Assembly (NCBI RefSeq): GCF_000725285.1
Contig: NZ_CP007161.1
Span: forward strand, 3,200,213-3,264,212
Direction of reading: 5' to 3'
DNA from: Virgibacillus sp. SK37
Lineage (GTDB): Bacteria; Bacillota; Bacilli; Bacillales; Amphibacillaceae
Length of the DNA: 64,000 bases
Shown here: one piece after another, positions 54,244 to 63,051 of the stretch
How positions within the stretch are numbered: the first letter of the stretch is position 1
How the letters are laid out: each line of letters starts with the position of its first letter
Translations under genes and position numbers: made by a program
The notes under the pieces: model-generated
The model's database searches: none
Seen by the model: only the letters and a program-made list of their open reading frames with translations
Told to the model about the DNA's origin: nothing

Positions 54244-55431
54244 ATGCTGACTATTCATCCGCCAACACTTATAAAAGTAAATAATCATGTACGTATCCAA
54301 GCAGCTTTTGAGACAGAAGCCGGTAACAAGGAGCTTTGGTTTTCAGTTCCTAATACATATAGTTCCTATCTGTTAGAACATAGAGGAGATGCTTTTCTTG
54401 TAGGTCTTTTACTGTTGGCGATGAAAAACGGCTGGGATATTAAAATAAATTGTCCGATATCAGAAAGGCTTTACTATACTCTGACAAACTACCTTATAAA
54501 AGCATTACACCTTGCCATGCCGCATCTCAAGGAAATTAGTCTTTTTCCTAAAGAACTGGATAGCTCTCGGATCACGCAAGCAAATGGTGTAGGAACCGGT
54601 TTTTCAGGAGGTGTCGATTCCTTTTTCACTATTTATGAACACCTTCATTTAAGTTGTCCAGAAAGCTTTCGGTTAACCCATTTTGTCTATCATAATGTTG
54701 GTTCACATGGAGATTTTGGTGGAGATGCTACGAGAGCTCTCTTCCAAAAAAGACTGGAGCTTGTGAAGCCATTTGCCGAGGAAGTGCAGCTTCCACTTAT
54801 TGAGGTTGATTCCAATATCAGTGATGTTCTGCAAATGGATTATGTCCCAACACATACGATCCGTAACGCTGCAGCGATCCTTGTTTTACAAGGCCTATTT
54901 CGCTACTACTATTATTCTTCCGGAAGACAATTTAAGGATTTTGAATTAAGTCCGACCATTGGCGCTTCCTATGATATTTTAAGTTTGAATATGCTATCAA
55001 CAGAGTCACTGGACTTTTTCTCGGCAGGCTCTGCTTTTTCCCGATTTGAAAAAACGGAAGCTATTACTAATTATGAACCTACATATCGGCATCTCAATGT
55101 ATGTACAAGTGATGCTGCAAATTGCTCTGTTTGCCCAAAATGCCTGCGTACACAGCTATCATTGGAAACGACTGGAAAGCTGGAAGAATATAAAGATGTA
55201 TTTGACCTATCAAAATACAAAAATGCCCGGACTGCCTATCTTGCTGAAGTGCTAGCAACAATGCATCAGGATGACTATGCCGCTGAAATTATTCAAGAAG
55301 TGAAGCAGCGAGGGATAGAAATACCATCCACTGCTTATTTACGTGCACCGCTTTTACGCTCAACCTACTCTTTAAAACATTCTGCCAGAAAAATGCTGAA
55401 GAAAAATGATATAAGGAAAGAAGGATCATGA
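54244..55431 (+). CDS. QueC-like PP-loop protein of unknown function in a polysaccharide operon
   Basis: A 395-residue soluble protein. Residues 121-126 are SGGVDS, the pyrophosphate-binding loop of adenylating PP-loop ATPases. Near the C-terminus are four cysteines at 287, 294, 297 and 300 (C-x6-C-x2-C-x2-C), spaced like the zinc site of QueC (7-cyano-7-deazaguanine synthase). The N-terminal 110 residues are extra compared with QueC. It overlaps the flippase gene by four bases (ATGA) and follows the pyruvyl transferase by 22 bases, so it belongs to glycan synthesis and not to queuosine; no other queuosine genes are present. It probably activates a carboxylate with ATP, perhaps to amidate or otherwise modify a sugar, but the substrate is unknown. 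ATG at 54244 follows AAAGGAGG. Confidence 0.85.
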   Translation: MLTIHPPTLIKVNNHVRIQAAFETEAGNKELWFSVPNTYSSYLLEHRGDAFLVGLLLLAMKNGWDIKINCPISERLYYTLTNYLIKALHLAMPHLKEISLFPKELDSSRITQANGVGTGFSGGVDSFFTIYEHLHLSCPESFRLTHFVYHNVGSHGDFGGDATRALFQKRLELVKPFAEEVQLPLIEVDSNISDVLQMDYVPTHTIRNAAAILVLQGLFRYYYYSSGRQFKDFELSPTIGASYDILSLNMLSTESLDFFSAGSAFSRFEKTEAITNYEPTYRHLNVCTSDAANCSVCPKCLRTQLSLETTGKLEEYKDVFDLSKYKNARTAYLAEVLATMHQDDYAAEIIQEVKQRGIEIPSTAYLRAPLLRSTYSLKHSARKMLKKNDIRKEGS

Positions 55432-56840
55432 CAGAGAAACGGACACTTGTAAAAGACACGCTATTATACGGGATCGCAAATCTCGGGTCCAAGCTGCTGA
55501 CATTCCTCCTTCTTCCACTATACACCCATTACTTTACGACAGAAGAATATGGTCTGTGGGATGTCGTCCTGACAACCACGACCCTACTTGCACCCTTCAT
55601 TACATTTGAACTGACAGCAGCTGTATACAGGTGGCTAATCGTCGAGAAAATGGAAGAAAAAAAGGTGAAAATAATTACGACAGGGCTTGCAGTCATTATT
55701 AGAAACTTGTTTGTTTTTACGGCATTAACTGCAATTGTACTTATTATTTATTCGGTTCCTTACGGTTGGACAGCACTACTTCTTTTGCAGACGATGATTT
55801 TAAGCAGTTTTCTGCAGCAATGTGCCAGAGGATTAGGATACAATAAGTTATTTGCCTCCCTGGGAATAATTCAATCCGCAGTAACGGCAGCGGCTATACT
55901 ATTGCTCATTTTCGTATTTGAACTGCGTGTGGAGGCTTTCTTTTACTCCGCCATTCTTGCTTCCGCTGTTGTCATTTTTGTTGCATGGACCACCATGAAT
56001 TTTAAAAAGTATATTTCCTTTCATACTTATTCCAAGGAATTGTTGAGCACTTTTTTCATCTATTCACTACCTATTATTCCGGGGGCAGTCAGCTGGTGGG
56101 TGATGAATCTTTCCGACAGATACTTCATTATTGCGTTCTTAGGGATGGAAGCAAATGGGCTGTATGCCGTCGCAAATAAGATACCTGCGCTGCTGGTGAT
56201 GGTGAATACCATTTTCTCTCTCGCCTGGAAGGATCATGCGATTCTTTCCTTTGATTCCGCTGAGAAAAATGCGTATTATTCGAGGGTCTTTCATCACTTC
56301 TTTCGACTAATGGCCACAACTGTGGTCCTGATTATCTTATTAGCAAGACCTTTAATTGATATCTTTATCGGGGAGGCATTCCATGATGCCTGGAAATATA
56401 CCGGTATTTTACTCGTAGGAGCACTATTCAGCGCCCTGTCCCAATTTTGGGGAGCCGGCTTCCATGGAGCAAAGAAAACAAAGGCCATCTTCCTGACCTC
56501 AATGGTTGGCGCAGTAGTGAATGTATTGATTAATGTACTTTTCATCCAGTATTGGGGATTATATGCCGTGGCGGTCTCTACAATGGTAGCCTTTTTGGTT
56601 ATGTGGGTGATTCGAGTATATTCTGCTAAACACTACTTCAGCATAAGAATCCAGAACACAGATTTTTTCATCTTATGTTCTTTTATTATTATAGCTACTA
56701 TTCTTTCATTTTACGTTTCCCTGCCTGTGATGCTAATAAGTATTGCCACAGGTATTTGCCTGTTTTTCTTATATAATTATCGTCTGCTTCATCTATTATG
56801 GCGTAAAGGTAGAATGAAATGGTTTGATAACAAGACTTAA
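55428..56840 (+). CDS. Wzx-type polysaccharide flippase (MOP superfamily)
   Basis: Integral membrane protein of 470 residues with about 12-14 membrane segments. Start TLVKDTLLYGIANLGSKLL and middle ANGLYAVANKIPALLVM are typical of Wzx/RfbX-like exporters that turn lipid-linked repeat units to the outer face. The flexible charged loop VEKMEEKKVK is near residue 75. Translationally coupled to the PP-loop gene. With the polymerase-like gene it completes a Wzy-dependent pathway. Confidence 0.93.
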   Translation: MTEKRTLVKDTLLYGIANLGSKLLTFLLLPLYTHYFTTEEYGLWDVVLTTTTLLAPFITFELTAAVYRWLIVEKMEEKKVKIITTGLAVIIRNLFVFTALTAIVLIIYSVPYGWTALLLLQTMILSSFLQQCARGLGYNKLFASLGIIQSAVTAAAILLLIFVFELRVEAFFYSAILASAVVIFVAWTTMNFKKYISFHTYSKELLSTFFIYSLPIIPGAVSWWVMNLSDRYFIIAFLGMEANGLYAVANKIPALLVMVNTIFSLAWKDHAILSFDSAEKNAYYSRVFHHFFRLMATTVVLIILLARPLIDIFIGEAFHDAWKYTGILLVGALFSALSQFWGAGFHGAKKTKAIFLTSMVGAVVNVLINVLFIQYWGLYAVAVSTMVAFLVMWVIRVYSAKHYFSIRIQNTDFFILCSFIIIATILSFYVSLPVMLISIATGICLFFLYNYRLLHLLWRKGRMKWFDNKT

Positions 56841-56888
56841 AGTAAGTGTGTTATGCTATAAAAAATGTTATGAGCAGGAGATGATTAT

Positions 56889-57605
56889 TTGGTACTTAAT
56901 TTTGCACATCGCGGTTCCTTAACAGAAGCGCCTGAAAATACTTTGCCAGCTTTTCAAAAAGCAATAGAGCATGGCACCAAAGCAATTGAACTCGATGTCC
57001 AGTTAACAAAAGATCAACAGCTAGTCGTTTGTCATGATCATAAATTGACTCGATTTAACAAGCAATCAACAAAACGAATCAAAGACATGACATTGGCTGA
57101 AATAAAAGAAATTGATGTAAGTGGAGCGTTTGAAGAATACAAAGGAACTACGCTTGCTACATTATCAGAAGTGTTGGAGCTCTGCCCAAACGATCTCCTT
57201 ATAAATATAGAGATTAAAAACATTCCTGTGATTTATGAAGGGATTGAAGAAATTCTTATTCAATGTCTGTCTGATTATAATCGCTTCCATGATGTAATCA
57301 TTTCATCCTTTGACCACGTTGCCCTAAAAAATGTTCAAGATATAGTGCCTTCTATGCCGATTGGTATGCTGTTCTATTATCGAATTCTACAACCATGGAA
57401 ATATGCAAAGCAAAGCGGTCTTGTCGTAACAAGCATTCACCCTAATCAGGTATATACAGATCGAGAGCTTGTCGAACAATGTAAATCTTTTGGTTACAAG
57501 GTATTTCCTTATACGGTAAATGATGAGGAACATTATGAAAAATTAGTCGAATATGGTGTGGATGGAGTTTTTTCTAATAATCCGGAGATGTTTGGAAGAG
57601 GATAG
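56889..57605 (+). CDS. Glycerophosphodiester phosphodiesterase family protein
   Basis: Cytoplasmic GDPD-family enzyme of 238 residues that hydrolyses glycerophosphodiesters to glycerol-3-phosphate and an alcohol. FAHRGSLTEAPENTLPAF with the catalytic His-Arg, ELDVQLTKDQQLVVCHDHKL with the metal-binding acids and second His, INIEIKN and a C-terminal VDGVFSNNPE. TTG start eight bases after GCAGGAG. No signal peptide. A supply or recycling role for glycerol phosphate in teichoic acid metabolism is inferred from position. Confidence 0.93.
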   Translation: MVLNFAHRGSLTEAPENTLPAFQKAIEHGTKAIELDVQLTKDQQLVVCHDHKLTRFNKQSTKRIKDMTLAEIKEIDVSGAFEEYKGTTLATLSEVLELCPNDLLINIEIKNIPVIYEGIEEILIQCLSDYNRFHDVIISSFDHVALKNVQDIVPSMPIGMLFYYRILQPWKYAKQSGLVVTSIHPNQVYTDRELVEQCKSFGYKVFPYTVNDEEHYEKLVEYGVDGVFSNNPEMFGRG

Positions 57606-57632
57606 GATTGGGTAAGTATTAAGTTGCCAATT

Positions 57633-57670
57633 AAAAAGTTCCAATCATATTTATGTGATTGGAACTTTTT
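57633..57670. terminator. Bidirectional terminator between GDPD and tagH-like genes
   Basis: AAAAAGTTCCAATCA pairs with TGATTGGAACTTTTT around an eight-base loop; A and T runs on opposite sides serve both convergent genes. Confidence 0.93.
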
Positions 57671-57686
57671 ATTCAAAGTTTTTGAC

Positions 57687-59006
57687 TTAAATTTGTTCTA
57701 TTACAGATGTAAGACTACTACTATGCAACCAAACTTCTTTATTTTTTATTTCCCCTCTATACCAAATATTTTGACCTACTTTCTCAGTACGGTCCACCAC
57801 AATAATCTCATCTTCAAACTGACTTAAATCCCCATAAGCTAAATCGTTCTTACCACCCCAAGGCTTGGAATAGGCTGAACCTTCCCCTTTTAATTGAAAC
57901 GATTTTTTATCCTCATCAATTAGTAAATGTTGGTGTAGAGAGAGATCTGTTTTTTTCATCCATCCTATAGTACCTATTTCTGAACTAGGTCTTTCACTCA
58001 ATAGATAATAAGTTTCACCTTTAATATCAATTTGTTTTTTAATGTAGTAAACACTATTTTTATAAGGAGTGGATGATAGTCCATCATTTATAGCGGAAGG
58101 TGTAGACGCTATTAATGATTCTCCACCTTTAATATGACCGAGAAGGCTTACCATTTCTTCCTTAAAATTTTCTATTTTTTGTGTAGGCTTCTCATCTTTT
58201 ACCAGATAAAATTCCTCAGTAGTTTTTTCACCTTTTATCACTTTCTGTTTGTATTCTTCCCTTTCCTCCTTGTTCATTTTTTCCCAAGTGGAAAGAAAAG
58301 ACTCATAACGAGGAAGGACTTCAGAAACTGTCCCAAATTCTTTTACCCTGCCAAACTCTAACCACAATATCTTTCCACAAACTTTCTTCATTTGCCCAAT
58401 CGAATGACTAACGAAAATCATTGTCTTTCCTTTTTCTTTGTACTCCATCATTTTATCAAAACTTTTCCCGGCAAAAGCTTTATCGCCAACGGATAGAGCT
58501 TCATCAATAATTAAAATTTCTGGATCAATATTAACAGAAATAGCAAAACCAAGACGGGACTTCATCCCGCTAGAGTATGATTTTACAGGTTGATCAATAA
58601 ACTTCCCTAATTCTGAAAACTCAATGATATCAGGTTCTAACCGATTAATTTGACTTTTATTAAACCCCAACATTAATAATTTTAATTCGATATTATCTCT
58701 TCCAGTTAAATCTCCTTTTAAACCCGAAGCAACAGCGATTAAAGAAGTCTGACCTTCTAATTGAATGGAACCTGATGTTGCAGGGACAATTCCTGCGATG
58801 ATATTAGCTAAAGTTGACTTCCCAGAACCATTAATCCCTACAAAACCAATGACATCACCTTTAAGGGCTTCAAAACTAACATCAGTTAAAGCAAAGAAAT
58901 CTTCGCCGATACTTTTAGGTGAGATTAAGTCCAGGATCCGTTCTTTTGTACTGCTATATAACTTGTACTTTTTGCTTATATTTTTTGCAATTATAGCTTT
59001 TTCCAT
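57687..59006 (-). CDS. tagH: Teichoic acid exporter ATPase (TagH type) with C-terminal GW/SH3-like module
   Basis: ABC ATPase of 439 residues. The nucleotide-binding domain (1-240) has Walker A GINGSGKST at 57-65, signature YSSGMKSRLGF, Walker B EILIIDEALSV and the switch His in FVSHSIGQM. Then a charged linker without a membrane segment. The last ~155 residues contain YYIKKQ ... YYLLSERPSS ... TIGWMKK and QNIWYRGEIKNKEVWLHSSS. This is the same GW-type module that is repeated in the amidase at 60021. Short TagH/TarH proteins lack such an extension; the longer B. subtilis protein has an unrelated-looking or SH3-like tail as far as I recall. Start at 59006 preferred over 59021, which abuts the TagG stop; evidence is weak either way. 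Confidence 0.9.
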   Translation of the reverse strand: MEKAIIAKNISKKYKLYSSTKERILDLISPKSIGEDFFALTDVSFEALKGDVIGFVGINGSGKSTLANIIAGIVPATSGSIQLEGQTSLIAVASGLKGDLTGRDNIELKLLMLGFNKSQINRLEPDIIEFSELGKFIDQPVKSYSSGMKSRLGFAISVNIDPEILIIDEALSVGDKAFAGKSFDKMMEYKEKGKTMIFVSHSIGQMKKVCGKILWLEFGRVKEFGTVSEVLPRYESFLSTWEKMNKEEREEYKQKVIKGEKTTEEFYLVKDEKPTQKIENFKEEMVSLLGHIKGGESLIASTPSAINDGLSSTPYKNSVYYIKKQIDIKGETYYLLSERPSSEIGTIGWMKKTDLSLHQHLLIDEDKKSFQLKGEGSAYSKPWGGKNDLAYGDLSQFEDEIIVVDRTEKVGQNIWYRGEIKNKEVWLHSSSLTSVIEQI

Positions 59007-59021
59007 TTTTATCACAACCAT

Positions 59022-59846
59022 CTATAGATAATCAATAAAATGCTTTCGAAACTTAACATGGAGGGTCGAACCAATAAGTAGTAATATTGTTACTACTACC
59101 CAAAAGTATAACGTATAATGCCAATTAGTGAGAAAATACCAATCTGAAGTAAAAAATGCCGCCCTATAACCTTCTATAAGATAATACAAGGGATTTAACT
59201 TCATAATAGCCATAATAAGGTCATGATCTTTAAGTAGTGTAATTGGCCATAAGACTCCAGACAAATATAATAGCATTCTGAGAGTAGAATTTAAGAACAT
59301 ATGAACGTCCCTAATGATTGTAGATAGAGTAGATGTTATTAATGAAACAGCAAATACTAAACAAAGGGTCGCAAACATAAAATATACTAATTGTAAATAA
59401 TATATATTTATATAGTTTCCTGTTAATTGAAAGATAATAATACTTAAACCTACCATGATTAAATGCACGTAAAATTGTGAAAAAATAACATAGCTAGGGA
59501 TAACACTCATAGGAAAATTCATTTTCGATAGCATTTTCAATCTGGAATAAATTGACTTAGAACCTTGAATAGTGGCTTGATAGAAGAAAATCCACAAAAA
59601 AAATGCAGCTAATAACCAATTAAAAAAATCAACTGAAACTCCGCTTACCTCTATTGGAGCACGCGATCTTAGAGTTCCAAAAACAAACCAATATATTAAT
59701 ATTTGAATAGCGGGATTAATTATCTCCCAAGACATACCTAAATAATTATTTTCATTTTGACTTCTTAGCTCATAAAATGATAATCTTCTGATTAAATAAA
59801 AGTTATTCATTTGTTCTTTGAGTACTTTTTTACATGCGGAAAACAT
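59022..59846 (-). CDS. tagG: Teichoic acid exporter permease (TagG type)
   Basis: ABC-2 membrane subunit of 274 residues with six membrane segments; exports undecaprenyl-linked teichoic acid with TagH. YELRSQNENNYLGMSWEIINP at the N-terminal amphipathic helix, FGTLRSRAPIEVSG, LIRDV-like STIIRDVHMFLNS, and LNPLYYLIEGYRAAFF are TagG/TarG hallmarks. AGAAAGGA precedes ATG. Its stop is adjacent to the tagH start. Confidence 0.93.
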   Translation of the reverse strand: MFSACKKVLKEQMNNFYLIRRLSFYELRSQNENNYLGMSWEIINPAIQILIYWFVFGTLRSRAPIEVSGVSVDFFNWLLAAFFLWIFFYQATIQGSKSIYSRLKMLSKMNFPMSVIPSYVIFSQFYVHLIMVGLSIIIFQLTGNYINIYYLQLVYFMFATLCLVFAVSLITSTLSTIIRDVHMFLNSTLRMLLYLSGVLWPITLLKDHDLIMAIMKLNPLYYLIEGYRAAFFTSDWYFLTNWHYTLYFWVVVTILLLIGSTLHVKFRKHFIDYL

Positions 59847-59971
59847 AAGATATTCCTTTCTTATATAGACATATATGCCTTAATTACCATTACTATAATA
59901 TACTTTTCAGGCTTAATCATCAACTGTTATATAGTTCGGAATATTATGTGATTCGGATTTGAACTTTTTAA

Positions 59972-60016
59972 TAAAAAAACAGCCTAAACAAAAATTAATA
60001 CGTGTTTAGACTGTTA
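59972..60016 (-). terminator. Terminator after amidase gene
   Basis: On the minus strand AACAGTCTAAAC pairs with GTTTAGGCTGTT (one G-T pair) across a 14-base loop, followed by TTTTTT. Confidence 0.88.
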
Positions 60017-60020
60017 TATT

Positions 60021-61310
60021 TCATTTCACATAAAAGGAGTGAAGCCATACTGTCTGTCCATTCAGGACGCCTCGATACCAAACATTATTGCCTACTTTTT
60101 CCGTCAAGTTGACTTTAAATTCTTCTCCTTGATAGCTTCTTAGATTGGAATACACTAAGTCTTTGGCTCCGCCCCATGCCTTCGTATACGCAGTGCCGGT
60201 CCCTTTCAGGTAGAATGTTTTTGCTTTACTATCTACACTCGTATGCGCATGTACGGATAAGTCACTTGCTTTTAGCCAACCTACTACTCCATGAGTGCTG
60301 CTCGGTTTCTTACTAATCAGATAGAATAACTCTCCATTCACCTTTGCTTGTTTTTTGATGTAATACACTGCATTGGTATATGGTGCGGCATCCTTATAGT
60401 TTGAGCGGTTTTCTATATCAGGATAAATCACACTGTTACTTCGGATATGGCCAAGTTTACTAGTGGAGCTAGTCTCTATGGCTTGCTCTGTCACATACGA
60501 AGAGTGCAACCATACTGTCTGTCCATTCAGGACACCTCGATACCAAACATTATTGCCTACTTTTTCCGTCAAGTTGACTTTAAATTCTTCTCCTTGATAG
60601 CTTCCTAGATTGGAATACACTAAGTCTTTGGCTCCACCCCATGCCTTCGTATAGGCAGACCCAGTTCCTTTAAGGTAAAACGTTTTTGACTTATGGTCTA
60701 CACCTACATGCGTATGTACGGATAAGTCACTTGCTTTTAGCCAACCTACTACTCCATGAGTGTTGCTCGGTTTCTTACTAATCAAATAGAATAATTCTCC
60801 ATTCACCTTTGCTTGTTTTTTGATGTAATACACTGCATTGGTATATGGTGCGGCATCCTTATAGTTTGAGCGGTTTTCTATATCAGGATAAATCACACTG
60901 TTACTTCGGATATGGCCCAGTTTACTAGTGAAGCTGGTTTCTATGGCTTGCTCTGTCACATACGAAGAGTGCAACCATACTGTCTGTCCATTCAGGACAC
61001 CTCGATACCAAACATTATTGCCTACTTTTTCCGTCAAGTTGACTTTAAACTCTTCTCCTTGATAGCTTCCTAGATTGGAATACACTAAGTCTTTGGCTCC
61101 ACCCCATGCCTTCGTATAGGCAGACCCAGTTCCTTTAAGGTAAAACGTTTTTGATTTATGGTCTACACCTACATGCGTATGTACGGATAAGTCACTTGCT
61201 TTTAGCCAACCTACTACTCCATGAGTGCTGCTCGGTTTCTTACTAATCAAATAGAATAATTCTCCATTCACCTTTGCTTGTTTTTTGATGTAATACACTT
61301 GTTGAAGGTC
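60021..61310 (-). repeat. 465-bp tandem coding repeats (GW modules)
   Basis: Three near-identical units with a 465-base period (for example CTCGATACCA at 60071, 60536 and 61001) encode modules 2-4 of the amidase; the fourth, at about 61478, is diverged. Near identity at the DNA level, including silent positions, indicates recent duplication or gene conversion. Confidence 0.9.
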
Positions 61311-62858
61311 ATCTTTAGATACAGATTTGACGTGAGTTAAGTCATTGATATTATCTATAATTAGTCCCTTGCTATGAAGGTGGGCTAGCAAGCTAACAGA
61401 TTGCATATTAACATCTTGTGGTAACGAAGTGGATATATAACTTGCATGCACCCATACTTGTTTACCGTTTAAAATCCCTCGATACCATACATTTCTTCCA
61501 ACGCTCTCAGTTAAATTCACTTCGAATTCTTTTCCTTTGAATGAAGAAAGTGAGTATACTTTATTCTTATTTCCACCCCAAACCTTGTTATACGCCGATC
61601 CCTCGCCCTTTATAATAAAATTCTTTTTTTGTTTATCAATACCCGAATGAGAATGTACATTTACATTTTTGGCTTTCATCCAACCAATGACCCCACTCCG
61701 GGAACTAGGTTTTGTACTTAATTTATAATAAACATCACCATTATATACTGCTTGTTCTTTAATATAATAAACAGCATGTGTATACTTTTCTCCTGCCTTT
61801 TGGGTAACATGTGGATTCGTTGGACTTTCGTACAACATGGCATTACTTGACCTTATGTGTCCTACTTTGCTAACACTTTTTGTTTTGATATTTAAACTAT
61901 TATATTTTAAATTAACTAGTTGAACAAAATCGTTCCAAGTATAACCCCATCTGGAAAAATACCCGTGCGGATCTACATGGTTAGTCCCTCCTAGAAATTT
62001 ACTAACTGCTTTATGAGACCAGAGAGTGCCTTTACCATCATATTCTGCGCTATTAACACCTAAATTATATTTAAATAGAATTGTAGCTATGTAATTTGCA
62101 TAGTTATTAATTGCACTAGCAAAGTCTTTAAAATTATGTTCCCTTACAAGTTCTACATGTACAAATCTTTGATTTGCATACCTTCCAGCACCCCATGCTC
62201 CGTAGTTTGTTGGATGAATTTCTATTATACGTGACTGGTCCACAAATGCATGTACAAAAGCATTATTATGGTTATTGGACATATAGTTAATCTCTTGCAT
62301 AATAGTAGAATTATTATTTGCAGTTTCATGGGCAACAATTCCTTCTACTTTTCCATAACCATATCTATAATTAAATTTTGTGAAATGGGATATGTGGTCA
62401 ATCTCCATCTTGGGAGATGTTAATTTTTGTGTGAATATATACTCGTTGACATCGGGATAATATGACCTTGATTGAGCTTTAAACTCACTTTCTTGAGGAT
62501 GTTCGCTCCGAAAATTCCCATCCCTCCATGCCTTTGGAATGTATTTAAGTTCCTCTTCGCTAAGATTACTAATGTCCTCTCCATATATTTTAATGTGTGA
62601 TATTTCACGGGAATTCTCTCCCGATTTAATAATATCTGCTGCTTTTCTATTACTACCTTCATTTACTTCCTCTGTGGTACTCTTATCCAGTTTGTCTTCA
62701 GCTTTATTTTCTGAATCTATTTCTTGTGTATTAGATCCTTCTTCTTTTTCTACAAATATAACATCCTCATTTCCCGACAACTCTGCATATGAATAATTTG
62801 GCGACATGAAAAGAAAACATAATAATAACAAATTAACTGAGATAACTACCTGCTTCAT
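60021..62858 (-). CDS. Secreted N-acetylmuramoyl-L-alanine amidase with four GW-type modules
   Basis: Secreted autolysin of 945 residues. Signal peptide to about 25, an acidic linker (30-130), then an amidase_2/PGRP domain (about 155-320) with zinc-ligand candidates H177 (GIVAHETAN), H282 (WSHKAVS) and D296/H298 (HVDPHGYF). Four modules of about 155 residues follow, each with a GW half (GVVGWLKASDLSVH) and an SH3-like half (NVWYRGVLNGQTVWLHSSYV). GW modules bind lipoteichoic and wall teichoic acids. Modules 2-4 are nearly identical. The layout resembles Listeria Ami and staphylococcal Atl. Ribosome binding site AGGGGG. It cuts the stem peptide from muramic acid; located next to the teichoic acid exporter. 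Confidence 0.92.
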   Translation of the reverse strand: MKQVVISVNLLLLCFLFMSPNYSYAELSGNEDVIFVEKEEGSNTQEIDSENKAEDKLDKSTTEEVNEGSNRKAADIIKSGENSREISHIKIYGEDISNLSEEELKYIPKAWRDGNFRSEHPQESEFKAQSRSYYPDVNEYIFTQKLTSPKMEIDHISHFTKFNYRYGYGKVEGIVAHETANNNSTIMQEINYMSNNHNNAFVHAFVDQSRIIEIHPTNYGAWGAGRYANQRFVHVELVREHNFKDFASAINNYANYIATILFKYNLGVNSAEYDGKGTLWSHKAVSKFLGGTNHVDPHGYFSRWGYTWNDFVQLVNLKYNSLNIKTKSVSKVGHIRSSNAMLYESPTNPHVTQKAGEKYTHAVYYIKEQAVYNGDVYYKLSTKPSSRSGVIGWMKAKNVNVHSHSGIDKQKKNFIIKGEGSAYNKVWGGNKNKVYSLSSFKGKEFEVNLTESVGRNVWYRGILNGKQVWVHASYISTSLPQDVNMQSVSLLAHLHSKGLIIDNINDLTHVKSVSKDDLQQVYYIKKQAKVNGELFYLISKKPSSTHGVVGWLKASDLSVHTHVGVDHKSKTFYLKGTGSAYTKAWGGAKDLVYSNLGSYQGEEFKVNLTEKVGNNVWYRGVLNGQTVWLHSSYVTEQAIETSFTSKLGHIRSNSVIYPDIENRSNYKDAAPYTNAVYYIKKQAKVNGELFYLISKKPSNTHGVVGWLKASDLSVHTHVGVDHKSKTFYLKGTGSAYTKAWGGAKDLVYSNLGSYQGEEFKVNLTEKVGNNVWYRGVLNGQTVWLHSSYVTEQAIETSSTSKLGHIRSNSVIYPDIENRSNYKDAAPYTNAVYYIKKQAKVNGELFYLISKKPSSTHGVVGWLKASDLSVHAHTSVDSKAKTFYLKGTGTAYTKAWGGAKDLVYSNLRSYQGEEFKVNLTEKVGNNVWYRGVLNGQTVWLHSFYVK

Positions 62859-62970
62859 AACTTCCCCCTAAAATAACTTATTTCTGCTCTTTATATCGGC
62901 AGGTTGTTATTCTTTATAAATAATTTAAACATAAAAATTAAAATTAGTTTTTTTAGAAATAATATTAGCT

Positions 62971-63009
62971 AAAAAAGATGGTCCTCTTCTAACCTGAAGA
63001 AAACCATCT
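62971..63009 (-). terminator. Terminator after glucosaminidase gene
   Basis: On the minus strand AGATGGT pairs with ACCATCT, with an internal CTTC/GAAG pairing, followed by TTTTT. Confidence 0.75.
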
Positions 63010-63051
63010 AGCATTATATTTAATTATAATGAAAACTATTATGATAATAAA

